NCBI RefSeq assembly: GCF_905147365.1
Contig: NC_056409.1
Location: 9,491,001-9,555,000 of the forward strand
Length of the DNA stretch: 64,000 nucleotides
Source of the DNA: Aricia agestis
Lineage: Eukaryota > Arthropoda > Insecta > Lepidoptera > Lycaenidae
Reading direction: 5' to 3'
In this document: positions 36,901 through 50,215 of the stretch, one piece after another
How positions within the stretch are numbered: position 1 is the stretch's first letter
Layout of the letters: every line of letters begins with the position of its first letter
Translations under genes and position numbers: made by a program
The notes under the pieces: model-generated
Databases searched by the model: none
Told to the model about the DNA's origin: nothing
What the model saw: only the letters and a program-made list of their open reading frames with translations

Positions 36901-39900
36901 GCTGTATAGATGAAATATGATATTATTTTTGATAACGTACCGTAACATTCCTCCAGGAAACCTCGAAAGCATAGTCTGCAAATTCGATGACGATAAAAAG
37001 ACAAATACTTAAACGTCCGCCTCAACATTCAAATATTCGCGGGTTTTTGTGCATAATTCAATTATATGCGATGAATTGATTGTCACGTAAAATCAATTTT
37101 GGTACATCAAGTAAAAACATAATTACTTCATCGACGCCTCGGCCGGCTTCGCCCTATCAAAATACCAAAACGAAGGAGGTTTTTAACACGTCGCATGCCT
37201 TTCCCGCTGTGTTCGCCGCAAAAACTGCAGATGCCATATCAGTTATCCGACGATCGACCGTCAGTCGCCGGCCATTCTTTCGGGGTTTTTGCATTGAATA
37301 TTTGACTGCATTTCGTAGATATAAAGGGACCGTATTCGCAGGCTTTAAATAGCAACTGAGAAGTTCCGAAACTCAATGCTAATAAGAACGTCAAATATTA
37401 AAATTATCATTCGTCAACATTTATAGATTACCTTGAGTAGTCTCTCTACCTCTTCTGACGTTGCAATATAACCTACTTAAATATTATGTAGGTTATATTA
37501 TTGTCTAAGCAAACGAATCGTCAAAGAGTTTCGAACAAAATATGTTAAAAACCCTTTGATGATTCGTTTGAAAATGGAATGTTCTATGTAGGTAGTGTCA
37601 AACACCGCAGCACTCGATTCACGAACAAAGTTGCGCTAAAACATTATCGCTGCGGTGTGTAAGTCGCGCACCGTGAAATAAATCGTGAACGCCACCGATA
37701 GTATCGGGGCCGGTTCCCGGGCAATGTTTTAATCCCGGCGACTCGGGAAATTCTAGATGGCGGGAGATTGTCCTCTTTTTTCCCTCGGTATTTTTTCCGC
37801 ATCTCTCGCGCTGAAGTTATGCGCCGCCGACGTTCAACAGGTATTCGAATTTCGAATGCCAACGTGAAGAAGACTCAAAATAATGAGTAGGCTTCTAATT
37901 GGAACAAAAATATCGAAATGAGAAATGAGTCTGAAACGTTTTTCAGCTATGCTATAATGCAATACGAGTATACTTATTTATAAGCACAATTGTAAAGTAT
38001 TGTAAAGTAGTCTGAAAGCTGTGAATGTTAATGGAATGAAAAAACTTTTTAAAATTATTTTATTATCAAAGAGTATTTTTATTTGCAAATCATTCAACTA
38101 GAAATAAATAATGATGCCTCATATAATAAAATTATACTTTCGCAGCTACGAGTCTAAATAAATAATAAAAATATTTTCCTCGAAAAGCTTTTTCCTTATG
38201 AATTTCAACAACATTTAAATTCACAAATAAAAATAGTTTAACCATTATAATTTAATAATTTATGTGGCTTTTAATTGCTCGATTTTATGAGTTCGGTGCT
38301 AAAATATAATACCGTTAAAAATTTCCCTGCGATTCAGTAGCCGCTTGACCCCAACTTAGCACATAAAGCCATGAATATATTCGTACCTACTACCTACCAT
38401 TAAACACAATTTACGGCATAAAAATTATAAGCTATTATAATAATTAAAAACTTCGGTCGGTCGGTGTCGGTCACACTGGAAATTCTGATTCCACAATTAT
38501 AATTATAATGGTAAACGCGGTAAGCAACAAAAAGAAAAATTTGTGTTGTGCACAAATTTTATGTGAGCAATGCTAATTTGAATTTCCTTTTTAGCATTTA
38601 ATATCCTATTTGGTTTTAATTACATTTAAATCGTAAAATAAATTTATTTTAGTTTCGCAAAACTTGCAAGGGAATCCAAAAAGTCTATTATTAACTAAAA
38701 ATAGTATAAAAGACGATCTGCCATTAATCATGATTCGTGACTCAGCGCCTAATGATTTCGAACGGTACTTCTGAAACTCGCAGCGAAAAACCTAGCGCTT
38801 ACTTGAAGGCCTCAAACACTCGGAGACGCGATGTCTCGCAAGAAACGTTCGCAAACGAAATGATGGACAATTCTTTACAAATCATGTGAATATAACACAT
38901 ATTATGCGACCGCTTCATACGTGGACATTGTATTATAATTTGTAACGATTTAATCAATTACATACATATTTATGGCGCTCTGCCGTGGGTTTTTGCTAGC
39001 TAAACAAACAGGCTCTATTAACCATGTATGCTACGTATTTTGTAGAAAACAAAAGCTGTTTTTACCACTTTTTAAAATTTGTCAGAATCAATGTTACGTA
39101 TATAAAATTAAAAATATACAGAAGAACATATAACCTCCTCCTTTTTGGAAGTCGGTTAAAAAAATAAAAGAGCAGGCGGACAAGCTTTATACCCATGAAC
39201 TACTAATTAGCACGAAAAACAAATACAAAAAGAGATAAATTAATATTGAATAATATGGGCCTCTAATCAAATCGCTGCCTATTTGGCCAAGGAGATCTGC
39301 GGGTCGACTCGACTGTCGTCGGTCGTCGCTAACCCTTTTCAAAGATTCTTTGGCGAGAGCCCCGGACAAGGCACAGATTTATAGCACATTGTTCGGCTTC
39401 GCAAAAACCTATTCAATTTTAGAACACCTAAAATAAGATACAGGTTTCAAGATTTCTCGAAGCGAATTTAGATTCTATCGATGTAAACAATATATGCACA
39501 TTATTGACAAAACGTGCGCAGAAATCGTCGAGGAACTGAAACAATCGATATCTCATCGCGCACTCGTAAGTCGTAAATACGGCCGCTTAGCGATGCCGTA
39601 AAATGGCATAATAAATCCCTTGCCCTACGAGCATTGCGTGATCGCTCGGTGTTTAAGTAAGGGCGCCATGATAATTACAATCAATAATAACCACCGTGAT
39701 ATATATACTGAATGGCGATCATTAATCTCGCCGCATCGACGTCCACGGATTCACCGAGCCTCGGCCCCGACGCCACGCCAATACCGACTCTAAGAAGCAG
39801 AGATAAAGCTTAAACTGGGGATCATTACGGCCGAAGAAAAGCCGCGGAGACGTGATAAATAAAGTTAAAGTAGCATCGCAGCGACGAGTGGGAAAGATAT

Positions 39901-41320
39901 GGCCTTATGTGATCGGCGGAGGTGGAAGAGAGACGACCGGGGGTCAAATAAAACAAACATTGGGCGGCAATTACATGCGCCTGCGGTGCGCTGCGCGGGC
40001 GGACGCTCCACGCAGAGCCTCAGCGGCCTTGCTATGGCGAATCTTTCATTTTAAGTTACAGTAAAGGTGAAATTATGTAACATTTTTAAGAAAATTAGAT
40101 TGGTCATCTGCCAAACTCTTCATTAAATTGAAGTTTAATCATAATTAAATGTCTCCGAGTTGGCATTTATGTAGGTAATTATTATTACCAGGTTATGCCT
40201 AACGCTGGCTCCAAGAGTCACTTTTATTATAGAAGCCGTAAAGAAATGTAGCCTACTCTTTTTTGTGAATATAACCCAACTCAAGTAAAACCCATTCATC
40301 ACGAAACGTGTAAACAGACAGTCATTTGTTATACAATTATAACTGAATTTATAATAGTTCCACTTAACAAAGTCCATTAACTGCTATTTGGTTAGTTATG
40401 CCCTGCGCCTGCGCACGCGCTATAAAACATCTGGTAATTTTTAACCATTTCTTTATTTATACGACCTGAGATACCTATTATGAAAAATGATTTGTCCTAA
40501 ACTACGCTCTAGCGATCGAGCAATATATTACATTTTTTTAAATTACATTTTAATATATTTTTTTGTATTAAAAAAAATATTTTAAAACAGCTTAAAATAT
40601 TACTCCTAATAATAATTGTCCTTGTGATTATTTATATAATAATTAATATTCAATCGTTTCTAGTTAAATAATCATAATGATTCATAATATTATAAGGTAC
40701 CTAATACCTTCGCAGCACGTCACTACTCAGTAATAATTCTCGTTGAACTCTTTTTATGGCGCTGTGTTTTGAATGCGCTTAATGAAGAAAAACAATACAC
40801 ACTTTTTGAACAAGCAGTGGCAATAAAATAATACAATTACGTTCTATGCGAGCTCTTTGTTGTATAAAAAGGGAATTTACATAAATATATAATTTTTTTT
40901 CTTATAATGTCGAAAACCTGTCATAATTAATTCACCAAAGATATCTTTGAAACTCGGACAGATGACCGCTTTTAGTGTACTGCAGCTTTACCTGTTACTT
41001 CATATCATGAGATAATACGCCAATCGCACATATAAACTACGCCGCTAACACAATCACACGCAAAATACTTTTTACGCAAATATCGACTTATGAATTCTGG
41101 ACATAGAGCCGTTTATGTAGAGAACGACTCAAAGGTGCATTTGTTCGCAGTGAAAACAAAATAACACAATCTTCTAAATTACAAAACGCAAAAATATGCT
41201 CTCAGGCACTCGGAATAGGTACCAGTATTCCGCGCGTATTACCTGTACGAGGGATACAAATTGCAAAGCATCCGAAAGCGATATCGCCCTAATAAACAAT
41301 GGTCTCTTAATGTAGCAAAA
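34000..41320. other. Spacer with GC-richer islands, no gene seen
   Basis: Mostly unique or decayed DNA. Notable points: an 11-bp-stem hairpin AACATAACATA/TATGTTATGTT at 34427-34451; two adjacent hairpins at about 37470-37580 (AATATAACCTAC/GTAGGTTATATT, and CAAACGAATCGTCAAAG with a near-complement); GC-richer patches at 37640-37860 and 39430-40020 without repeats; and a CTCCTTTTTGGAAGTCGGTT repeat tail at 39135-39160. No frame longer than 90 codons has coding character. Confidence 0.45.
35870..36045 (-). mobile_element. Degraded Helitron-like fragment
   Basis: The order ACGCCGGCAACTCCGTTGCG, TCATCGCGCGGCAACTCCGT, ATACCGAATTTCATCTCAAT, AGTTCAACCGTTTAAGCA and an AAGAAGACAG block matches the copy at 6190-6396. 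Both ends are eroded. Confidence 0.45.
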
Positions 41321-41326
41321 TTTTGC

Positions 41327-41673
41327 AAAAGAATTTTGCACTTAAACGGTATCTTATCAGCTTCATGGCAATGACAAATGCGTTTGGAAACTACATTATA
41401 TTAAGTTATCGAAAACATTTCTCTGTAAAACGAGCCTCACTCGATGCAATCGAAGAATTTAAAATTCAAAATGGTACGGAACTTAAGTTTGCAGATAGCA
41501 GTTGGCCGAATCTCACATTCCTAAAATATGCTTGGCTTTTTCACTAAGTAATTGGACCGTTCTGTTAATGACATTTTGCTGTAAGTACAAGTAAAGAAAA
41601 AAGGCATTACTTTAGTATTTTTACAAATAAAGAAAAATAGTAAATAGATACCATTTAAGTGCAAAATTCTTTT
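41327..41673. mobile_element. 347-bp element with 28-bp inverted ends
   Basis: Arms 41327-41354 and 41646-41673 are inverted with a single mismatch (AAAGAATTTTGCACTTAAAC...). A 74-codon plus-strand frame (41323-41547) starts in the left arm and fills much of the interior; I recognise no domain in it. Most simply a MITE; the frame may be chance. Confidence 0.65.
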
Positions 41674-42069
41674 TATATAGATAGTATCTAACAGATAGTG
41701 ATTTCAATCAAGAAAATACATTTTATTACATAATATATTATTAACATTATTATCATCGTCAAGAGACGAACAAATCCTCAAGCCGAAGTCGGCGCGGCGC
41801 CACCGCCGCGGGCGCAGGCCGATGTGGCCGGTGGGAGATTTATACCGCCGCGTTTGTTTACACTCACCCCCGAGAACGTATAATTATTGCGAGCGCATTT
41901 GGCCTTATTGAGATTCTATCTCCGCCTGCACAAGTGGAGGCCGAACCGTAATTCATACTTCTCAGAGATTTGAGTGCGTTTCCGGGATACTTACGGGTTA
42001 TCTTGTGAAAATGTTCAAAATGTGCTTTTCTTGTCGTATTGCTTATATTTGCGGTGTAAGTGTGTTTGT

Positions 42070-42170
42070 GCACTACACGGAATTTTACTGTCCGGCGGTC
42101 ATAACTTTTACGTTTGCCATATCAAAATGTAAGAAATCGGAACGCCGGACGGTAAAATTCCGTGTAGTGC
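42070..42170. mobile_element. 101-bp MITE with 28-bp inverted ends
   Basis: Arms GCACTACACGGAATTTTACT... (42070-42097) and its inverse (42143-42170) differ at one position. The centre is 45 bp. Overlapping open frames on both strands are by-products. Confidence 0.8.
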
Positions 42171-42791
42171 ATAAACGCCCTTTCATCTAAAGCATTTACA
42201 TTTAACTTCAGTTACGTTATTTTTACTTTTTAAGTTTTTCGGGTACGAAAGTCTCTCCAAATAAATAATATTACCACGACGCTGCGATGACCGCCATTAA
42301 TATTCCGGAGTTTATAGCATAAGATTCAATTACACCATCACGTCATGAAATAAGATTTTGCAAAATGGCGAAATGAGAGTCAACAACCCGTGCACCGTGC
42401 GCCCATCACTCAAGAGTGTTTATTTTTCAATTTAACCCGTCAGCGGCGCAGGCCGGCCGGCCCGTGACTTAGGGCCGCCACACACGGCGTCGGCGTATTA
42501 CCCACGCCCCGAAGTGCCACAACACTTGTAAGGGACCAGCCCCGATAGTTAAAGTAATTTATAGTTTGTATTGATTGGGCATTTTTGAGTAATTCAACAA
42601 TGAATATTAGTTTTGATTAATTGTCGATGGAGCAATTTATAATCCATAATTCTCTCTCATCCTCTTTCCTAGAGGCTTGAAACTTATAAAAAAAGGGGAA
42701 GAATAAAATATAAAATAATAGTAGAATAAAATATAAAGTAATAGTTATAAAAGAATCACCGAATATTTTAATAAGAATACCTTTTGAATCG

Positions 42792-43070
42792 TTTTTTTTT
42801 TTTATGAAATAAGGGGGCAAACGAGCAAACGGGTCACCCATGGACACTTGCAGCATCAGAAGAGCTGCAAGTGCGTTTCCGGCCTTTTAAGAGGGAATAG
42901 AATAATAGGGGAGGGTAGGGAAGGGAATAGGGTAGGGGATTATGCCTCCGGTAAACTCACTCACTCGGCGAAACACAGCGCAAGCGCTGTTTCACGCCGG
43001 TTTTCTGTGAGCCCGTAGTATTTCACCGGTCGAGCCGGCCCATTCGTGCCGAAGCATGGCTCTACCACGT
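42792..43070 (-). repeat. Dispersed poly(A)-tailed repeat, copy C
   Basis: It has the same blocks as copy B with a twelve-T tract at its left (the poly(A) tail on the minus strand). About 25 bp after GGGTCACC is missing compared with copies B and D. The G-rich tract is at about 42908-42938. Confidence 0.75.
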
Positions 43071-43592
43071 AAAAAGAATAAAGTCGTACATGATATAATT
43101 TTTTTATTAGATCGATTTTTTTATATTTGCATTTGTGTGGTAGGCAGGCAAATACTTAAAGTGATCTAATACAATATATTTCATTTTTTTAATATTTTTT
43201 TTACCTCGACAGTGGCAGCCCTATAAACATTTGTGGCGCTTATAACACGTTTCGAAAACCTACAATTATTCGTAAGAAAAAATAAATAAAACGCTGCAAC
43301 GCTAATATGCACTTCGCTAACTAGTTCTTTGCACAAGAAATTTCAAAAGCAATGAATGAATAACTATTACTTTTCCCGCATCGTAAGCGCCACAGTAAAA
43401 AACTATAGTTTATTAAAAAGATGATTTATTTACTAAAATTATTGCAATATAATCAATGTTTGATTACTGTTTGTAATAAAGTAGCAACAAAGCATGATTT
43501 TATAATCTTTGAAATATCGTCAACGTATTGTACCTAGGCTTTTATTAATTCTCAGTATTACCAGTAAAAAAATCAAGAATATTTATTTAAAA

Positions 43593-43739
43593 CTAGCTGT
43601 CCCGGTGAACTTCGTGTCACTTTAAAACCTTCCCTGGACTTCTACGAATATTTTAAGACTAAAATAAGCCCAATCCGATTAGCCGTTTTCGAGTTTTAGC
43701 GCGACTAACACATTTGAAAATCCATTTTTATATATAAGA
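43593..43739 (-). mobile_element. Short complete Helitron (147 bp)
   Basis: On the minus strand it starts TCTTATATATAAAAATGG and ends ACCGGGACAGCTAG, set between A and T. It shares the GGGACAGCTAG end with 11642-11955. There is a short stem GTGA/TCAC near the 3' end. Confidence 0.7.
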
Positions 43740-43740
43740 T

Positions 43741-46355
43741 TTATGATAATTAATACAAGCAGCAACATTTGGGCCGATATAAATGATTTTCCGTTTGTTT
43801 TATTCAATTTGAACGATTTTATAACGAAGATGGGTAATAAATTTCGTGAAATCAATTAGAATTTTAATATATTTTAATATAATATGTAGCATGCTCTATC
43901 GACTATTAAAACAATATATTTAAGGAATTTTAATTTCAAATGAACACACAACATTAAAACGATTTAGAACGCATTGTATATTAAGCCAAATAGAAGTGGG
44001 TAGTGGTATAATTACTAACTAGTAATTATACATTAGTAGTGTTTTTAAGTTGGATCAAAATGTTATAAAATAGGTAAATTACAACAAAAATTGTTATAGT
44101 CATCTAAATCGTGAGGAAAACCTAAAGACCCTATTTTGACATAAAAACTTTTTTATAAATATCCGTGAAAACTTGCACAGTTTAGAGTCTAGACTGTCAT
44201 CCGGTGTTTGCAACTTAAAAATCTTAATATGCTTACCTAATGCAAACTGAGAGACAGTAAAAACCAATATAATGAAGGTGAGAAAGGAAATGTTAAGACT
44301 TTTTCTGACATAGATAATTAACTCTACACTCGGTGTTGTTAGACTGACAATGATATATTAACAGGTTATGATAAACGTATTAAAAAGGTTAAATTGACAT
44401 AAATTTTCTGCAACTTTGTTACGTTGTTTTTGTTTAAGAGAGGGTTCAATTCAAATACAAAATGACAATGTATGAAAAAGTAAAAAGTATATTAATTCTC
44501 TACCTTGTTCTTATTTTATATAATCAAGATTCTAGACTGAAAATCTCACTATCACCTAAATTCAAGGCTACGGCAGCGCAATACAAAATTATGCATCAAT
44601 TTATAGTTGTCGCGTTCGCCTAAAGGTGACGCCTAAATCCCAACCCTAAACTGCACCGTTGTAAGCACGTCGTATCTTAAACTCATCCAGTCATATTATC
44701 GTATCTGCCGAAAACCTCCGAAAGCGTAGCTAACGACCACTATACAGAACCACGTCTCGTGATCATCGCGACCACTGTAATTACACCACAGTTTATGTGA
44801 TCGATCCCGGCGCAACCCGACCGTTGACAGCTCGCTATTTGCATAACTCGTGGAACGCACAATTAATATTAATATTCAGTTTACTTAAGTCACCCTTCAC
44901 ATTTTTGGCTGCAGCTAGACGTTCTTTACCCCAGTACGTTTTCTGAGGGTTAGCCTAAGTTTACACCTTATTGTAAAATCTTACCTCTGTTGCGCGCAAG
45001 GGGCAGATTCTTCTATGCTATGTCATGACTTACCTGAAAAGAGAACAATAAAATTATGAAAAATGTTAATGGGAAATAAAGAGAGATAACATTACATAAC
45101 AAAAATCATTAAAACTACCACATTTAAAACCAACTCTACAAATTGGTACAATTTAGTTAAACCAACATCACCGCAGCACCATTGGCGCTGCCCAATTAAA
45201 ATCGAATCAATTTTCGAACCCTTCGCTAGAATTAGACGCGGTCAATATTGAAAAATCTACTGAATCCATCAAACGTAAAGTAGGAATTGACTCGTAAGTG
45301 GTTTATAAAGATAAGTGCACACAAATTGTGTCGGACGGCGCTTATTGTTTTTTAATGCGCACCCCGCCCGCCGCAGCCTCCCCATCCATCATACGCGACC
45401 GCACTCGTTTTTTCTCGGACTTGTTCAAATAAAAAACAATCCTCGCTCCGAATTCCCCGCGGCGATTCGGACATTCCTTAGAAAGTTTAAAAGTACATTT
45501 AAATTAATAATTCGGTGGGCAAACGCGGCGAGGTGAGCGACGTGATCGGCTCGCACGGCCTGTGGTCCTAGTCCTACACTACACGAGATGGTCAGTGTAT
45601 TTTAATGTTGTTGGTTTATGTTTGTTTAAGCTTTAATATTACGTATGGAGCATAAGGCAAATTTGGACAAGAGGTTCAGAGCTATACTTTACTAAACCTC
45701 TTCTATACGGTTCCTCTTCATTATGCAAAAGTTCATCGAAAGTCAAATTAAGCGTGAAGGCAATTTTCAATGCAACAGCTGGCGTGTACCACAAAACACC
45801 AGGCGTGTACGACGTACGTCTGCTATTACAGTGATCCTCGCATCTGAATTATTCATTCAAATATTGTCATGTATTTCAATAACAGCGTCCGGTATACCGT
45901 ATACCTATTTTTTATATTCGCCTCTAATTAATAAGCTTGAATAGTATTAAACACCATTACAATAGCAAAAATGCCTGCTCCTAATCTCCATATAATTATT
46001 GCCTTACGATACCAAAAAAGCCTGCTCGAAATCTCCATATAATTATTGCCTAATTATTTTGAATGGGAAAAGTAATTGATGTTAAAATTTTATTAGGCGG
46101 TTTATAGGCCGTCAAGTATGCGTAATGTGGAGCTTTTAAAGAGATAATTTTGCGGCGCAAATGAAGTATTTATACATAGTAATAAAAATTATTATACTCG
46201 TAATTTGATTTACATATGAGGAACATTTCATGTTTTAAATTATCTTTTTAACATTTTATATTTGCTACAATTTATTAAATAAAGCTTCTTAAAGAAAAAA
46301 ATAGGACCCTTGGCAGTATTTTCATATTTCCTCAATTATATTTCTCATCATTTTG
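43741..46355. other. Spacer with two GC-richer patches and a small duplication
   Basis: A patch at 44740-44880 contains ATTTGCAT (octamer) and runt-like ACCAC motifs; a GC-rich patch lies at 45330-45560. A near-duplicate GCCTGCTC..AATCTCCATATAATTATTGCC occurs twice at about 45972-46008 and 46020-46050. No gene is supported. Confidence 0.45.
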
Positions 46356-46459
46356 AACTCATCATTCGGATAACTGTATCAGATACATCATTCTGATTCT
46401 CTGATTCTGATTGGACTGCCAAATTACCAGTAATTTGGGCTGTATCAGAATGATGAGTT
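46356..46459. mobile_element. Small foldback element with AACTCATCATTC ends
   Basis: The ends AACTCATCATTCGGATA and TATCAGAATGATGAGTT are inverted with drift, and the centre carries CAAATTAC/GTAATTTG. About 104 bp. The assignment is tentative. Confidence 0.5.
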
Positions 46460-46491
46460 AATGCACTTTATCTGCCTATAATATAAAATAA

Positions 46492-46920
46492 CTAGCTTTT
46501 GCTCGCGGCTTCGCTCGCGTTAAGAAATATTGAATTATTAATTAGGTATCAAAGTCTTAGCCCGATCGGTATAAAATTGACAAAGTTTCATACAAACTTT
46601 CATCCCCTATTTTATCCCCTTTTGGGGTAGAATTGATCGATATCCTTTCTTAGCGGATGCCTACGTCATAAGTCATAATATAATAATAAAAATTGTTTAT
46701 TTGCACATTAAAACATAGCTAAATACAAATATTATAAAAGTAAAGGATTTGCGCAAATTGACGGTCTTACCGCTGCTAGCGGTTTCAATAATATCTATTA
46801 TCTATTCGGTAATATCTACCTGCATGCCAAATTTCAGCTCGATCCGTCCAGTGGTTTGGGCTGTGCGTTGATAGATCACTATGTCAGTCAATCAATCACC
46901 TCTGAGTTATATAAATTTAA
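46492..46920 (-). mobile_element. Helitron interrupted by a nested insertion
   Basis: It is collinear with the copy at 27478-27717 (GCGGCTTCGCTCGCGTTAAG, CTTTCATCCCCTATTTT, TTTCTTAGCGGATGCC, CAGTGGTTTGGGCTGTGCGT). It keeps the CTAG 3' end at 46492-46495. A foreign stretch of about 140 bp splits it near 46664-46805. The 5' TC end has drifted. Confidence 0.7.
46664..46805 (-). mobile_element. Short retroelement tail nested in a Helitron
   Basis: This stretch is absent from the sister Helitron at 27478-27717. On the minus strand it runs CCGCTAGCAGCGGTAAGACC to GTGCAAATAAACAATTTTTATT with an ATT-rich end, like a 5'-truncated non-LTR tail with a polyadenylation signal and microsatellite end. No clear target duplication was seen. 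Confidence 0.5.
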
Positions 46921-47518
46921 TATATTATTTTTTGTTTAATACAATATTTTGTACTTTACTTCATGCTGGAAAAAGATTAAAAGCTGTTGTTTTATCTTAC
47001 TGATGTATTCTGTTATGTATAGGCCATGCACAAATTTAAGATGGCTCGGCGTCACCATCCTAATCACTCAATATCTTCTAACAGCGTGACTCCGTGTGCA
47101 CTCGCCCCGCTCCTCCCGCCTCATGAGACCTAAACCCGAACACTGCGCATATCCCTTCCATTTTTTCCGAGCGATCATGTCCGATCCAAGCAACGTATAT
47201 TTACCAAAAATTTTTGAATAGGCACATTCAAATCCACTAGTGGCAGTACCTTCGAAATTCAAATACGATACATAATGCATATCGTTAACGTTAGTACAGT
47301 CCATCAGGCCCTTATCAGGCCCATCAGTCGCCGACTGCCAGCTGTTGTCAGTCCTCGCCGGGTAATTTACGACACCAGTTTATGGAAATTTCTGTCCACT
47401 AATGAGATATTGTATTTTAGAATTCGCGTTTTAAATATTCGATGTCGCCATTATATTTGTTTATTGATGCGGTGACGTGGGTTTCTATAACTCCATTCTT
47501 AACTCCTTTTAGCTCTTA

Positions 47519-47644
47519 GGGCCTGATTACACCTACCAAGTAGTAGGGACAGTGCCCTCGGCCGAGCACATCAATAATAAACATACCGAGTGCTTGTCCG
47601 ATAGCACTGTCTTACCACTCTACTCGGGTGGTGTTACCAGGCCC
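47519..47644. mobile_element. 126-bp MITE with GGGCCTG ends and TTA duplication
   Basis: The ends GGGCCTGATTACACC and GGTGTTACCAGGCCC are inverted; TTA flanks both sides (47516-47518, 47645-47647). It is a relative in end sequence, but not interior, of the elements at 7173 and 8137. Confidence 0.8.
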
Positions 47645-47955
47645 TTAGAGATTGCTGTAAGATAAGGTAGAATAGGCAGAGATCATTCAACCTATTATAT
47701 CATAGACTAGGACTTCCGTTTGAAGAAAAACCAGCCTTCATCACTTAAAAATTTGGTGGCTTGCTGCTTGCTCACTTAAAATATCTAGAGCTTACATACA
47801 CCGTTGAAAATGTTGCAAACGGACGGACGTACAACAAAGTGATTTTATAATAGTTCTTTTTGCTCCTTCTTAGTAGTAATAGTTCCTTAAATTTGAGACA
47901 AAACTTGTATAATTTCTTGCTGTCCTTGAGGCTTTGGTGTAAGTAAATGTAGGTA

Positions 47956-48037
47956 TTATATTATGATTGTTCAGTTATTTCGATTTTAGATATTAAATAA
48001 TATCTAAAATCGAAATAACTAAACAATCATAATATAA
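47956..48037. repeat. 39-bp-arm palindrome
   Basis: Arms 47956-47994 and 47999-48037 pair at 38 of 39 positions around AAAT. The sequence begins TTATATTATGATTGTTCAGT. It is a near-perfect cruciform-capable sequence with no target duplication evident. Confidence 0.8.
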
Positions 48038-48241
48038 TATAAATATATTCAGAAGTAAAAAGTGTCAAACTGTTATATAGTACGCTACTATATCATTTCC
48101 TACCGTAACTGATAAACTCTATCTGATACTTCTACACATATTAGATGACACCAATTTATTAGCTCTATTGTTGGACAATTGACATACGACGACAGTAAAC
48201 AATCGAAAAACGTGAGTACTTAAACCAATAAACAACATCCA

Positions 48242-48443
48242 TTAGGGTTGCCACTTCTGATATTTAAACCTAGGACAAGACGGACCAAACACCGGACTAA
48301 GAAAATAGTTTTCACGCTAAAAGAGAAATGAAAACAGGAAATTTAAGAAAAACCTTTTTTTTATCCATATATTTAACAAATCATATCAGGCTTAGATTTT
48401 CTCCTAGACAAAAGCGTGGAAATTCGAACGGATGACAACCCTA
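48242..48443. mobile_element. Possible MITE with TTAGGGTTGCCA ends
   Basis: TTAGGGTTGCCACTT at the left and GATGACAACCCTAG at the right are inverted with mismatches. The interior (CTAGGACAAGACGGACC, AAACACCGGAC) resembles known lepidopteran repeats. Boundaries are uncertain. Confidence 0.5.
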
Positions 48444-48592
48444 GCCTAAGGCAATGAGTGACGAGTCTCGCGTTTACAGCGCACACTGTAAACTTGTATG
48501 GAACTTTTATTGGAGGTATTATATTATGCCGTACAGCCAATTATCGAGCGATAATAATAAGGAATGATTGGCCTTACGTAAATATTGACAAA

Positions 48593-48640
48593 CTAGCGGT
48601 CGCCCGCAGCTCCACCCGCGTGGATGTAGGTTACCGCTGC
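48593..48640 (-). mobile_element. Helitron 3'-end fragment
   Basis: On the minus strand it ends GGAGCTGCGGGCGACCGCTAG, preceded by CCACGCGGGT. It lies within an 82-codon plus-strand frame that I reject as a gene. No 5' end was found. Confidence 0.5.
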
Positions 48641-50215
48641 AAACAGCCTGGGAAAAATTCGGTCAGCAGAATGATTCCCAAGTCAATTCACAGACACCGA
48701 CACTAACATCGACGACGCAGTCATTATACGCAGGCTGCACACTGCACAGATTGTCTTCCTCCCGCACGCCCTCGCCTTGGTGACGCCCACTACCGTAATA
48801 TTTTAATTTCGCCATAATTTCAAAACCAAACCTCCAATTTTAATCATTCAAAGACCAACATTCTACATAAACTGTACTCAGTGATAAAATAATTTATTTT
48901 GATCAAGATTAATAGCATGAGTAAAATAAACGCTTTTAAATGTAGTCCCAAAAAAAAGTCAAGATTAAAAAAATGTTATTGTGCCTCACTCGACATCTAT
49001 ATATTAATACGTGAGCCAAAAACTTTGTACTCCTTCTGACGAAAAATGGGGAAACGTAGGTGAATGAAATTTTGCACAGTTATAGTTTATATCGTGAAAA
49101 AGTGCATCGAGCTAATATTATTTTGAAATTATGCTTTTATCATACATTTTTTAACAAATAAAACATTACACACACTATAACACACACACTAGGAAATTGA
49201 TAGATTTTTGAGTGACAAGCCTATTATGCATACGAATTATACTCTTTTATTTATGGTTGAAGTCTGTTGACAACAAGGTGACAAATTGAAAATCGATTAT
49301 AGTCTTTTTTTTTTGAGATACTAAATTAGGTACAATGCTTGGCGGCCAGTCTGAGATCAGCTGAGTCAATTTAAAAAAAAATCGATAAAGTCAATATTCT
49401 TTTACAAAATATAGTCCTAATGTCGTTGAAACTAAGGTTGAATTTCGACCATTGGGCGATCTCTAGTATATAGTTATAGTGTGTCAGGGACTTTTTTGTA
49501 GAATACATATATTTAAAATAAGATCTACAATTAAGGTAAAAGCATTAATAGTAGACTCGGAACTAATAGATGACACTTACGACAAAAATACCATAAAAAT
49601 AAGAATTACTCTAATTTTTTCTCAACACTGTAAATTTTATAAGCTTGTCAAGCTATCTGTTGACGTGAAAAAATACATTTGGGATGCCTTCGGGAACAAA
49701 ATTTTAAAATGGGATCAGTTTTCGTAAATAACATTGACCGCGTCAACACGCGCTCGGCAATTTCTTAGCAAATAGGTTAAGGGAAGGCGAAATTTTGCAC
49801 GTAAGTTTTAAATACATTTATTAGATTTTTTGTAATTTCTATTGATTTCATTGGATTAATGGTCATGTTGTTTACACTAATTAATGTTTATTTATGATTT
49901 TTTATCCATTTTCCCTAACAATATAAAGGGTGTCTACTGTTAGTTCTTGAAAATGTAAAAAACCTAATAGATGACATGGAACTCGTATCATCATTTTGCA
50001 ATACATACTTACTAAATTTATTTTGTAGTTTATTCTACTGCAAATATCATCACTATTCTCTGAAAATATAATGGAGAATGTTAATTTTGATTATTAGCAG
50101 TCCACATTCTTTGTCAAAAATAAAGAATATTAGTGAAAGAATTACTTGGATAGGTACGTTAATTAGTTTCCGATTTATAAGCAATACAAGTTGTAACTAT
50201 ACGACGCGGGCGCCC

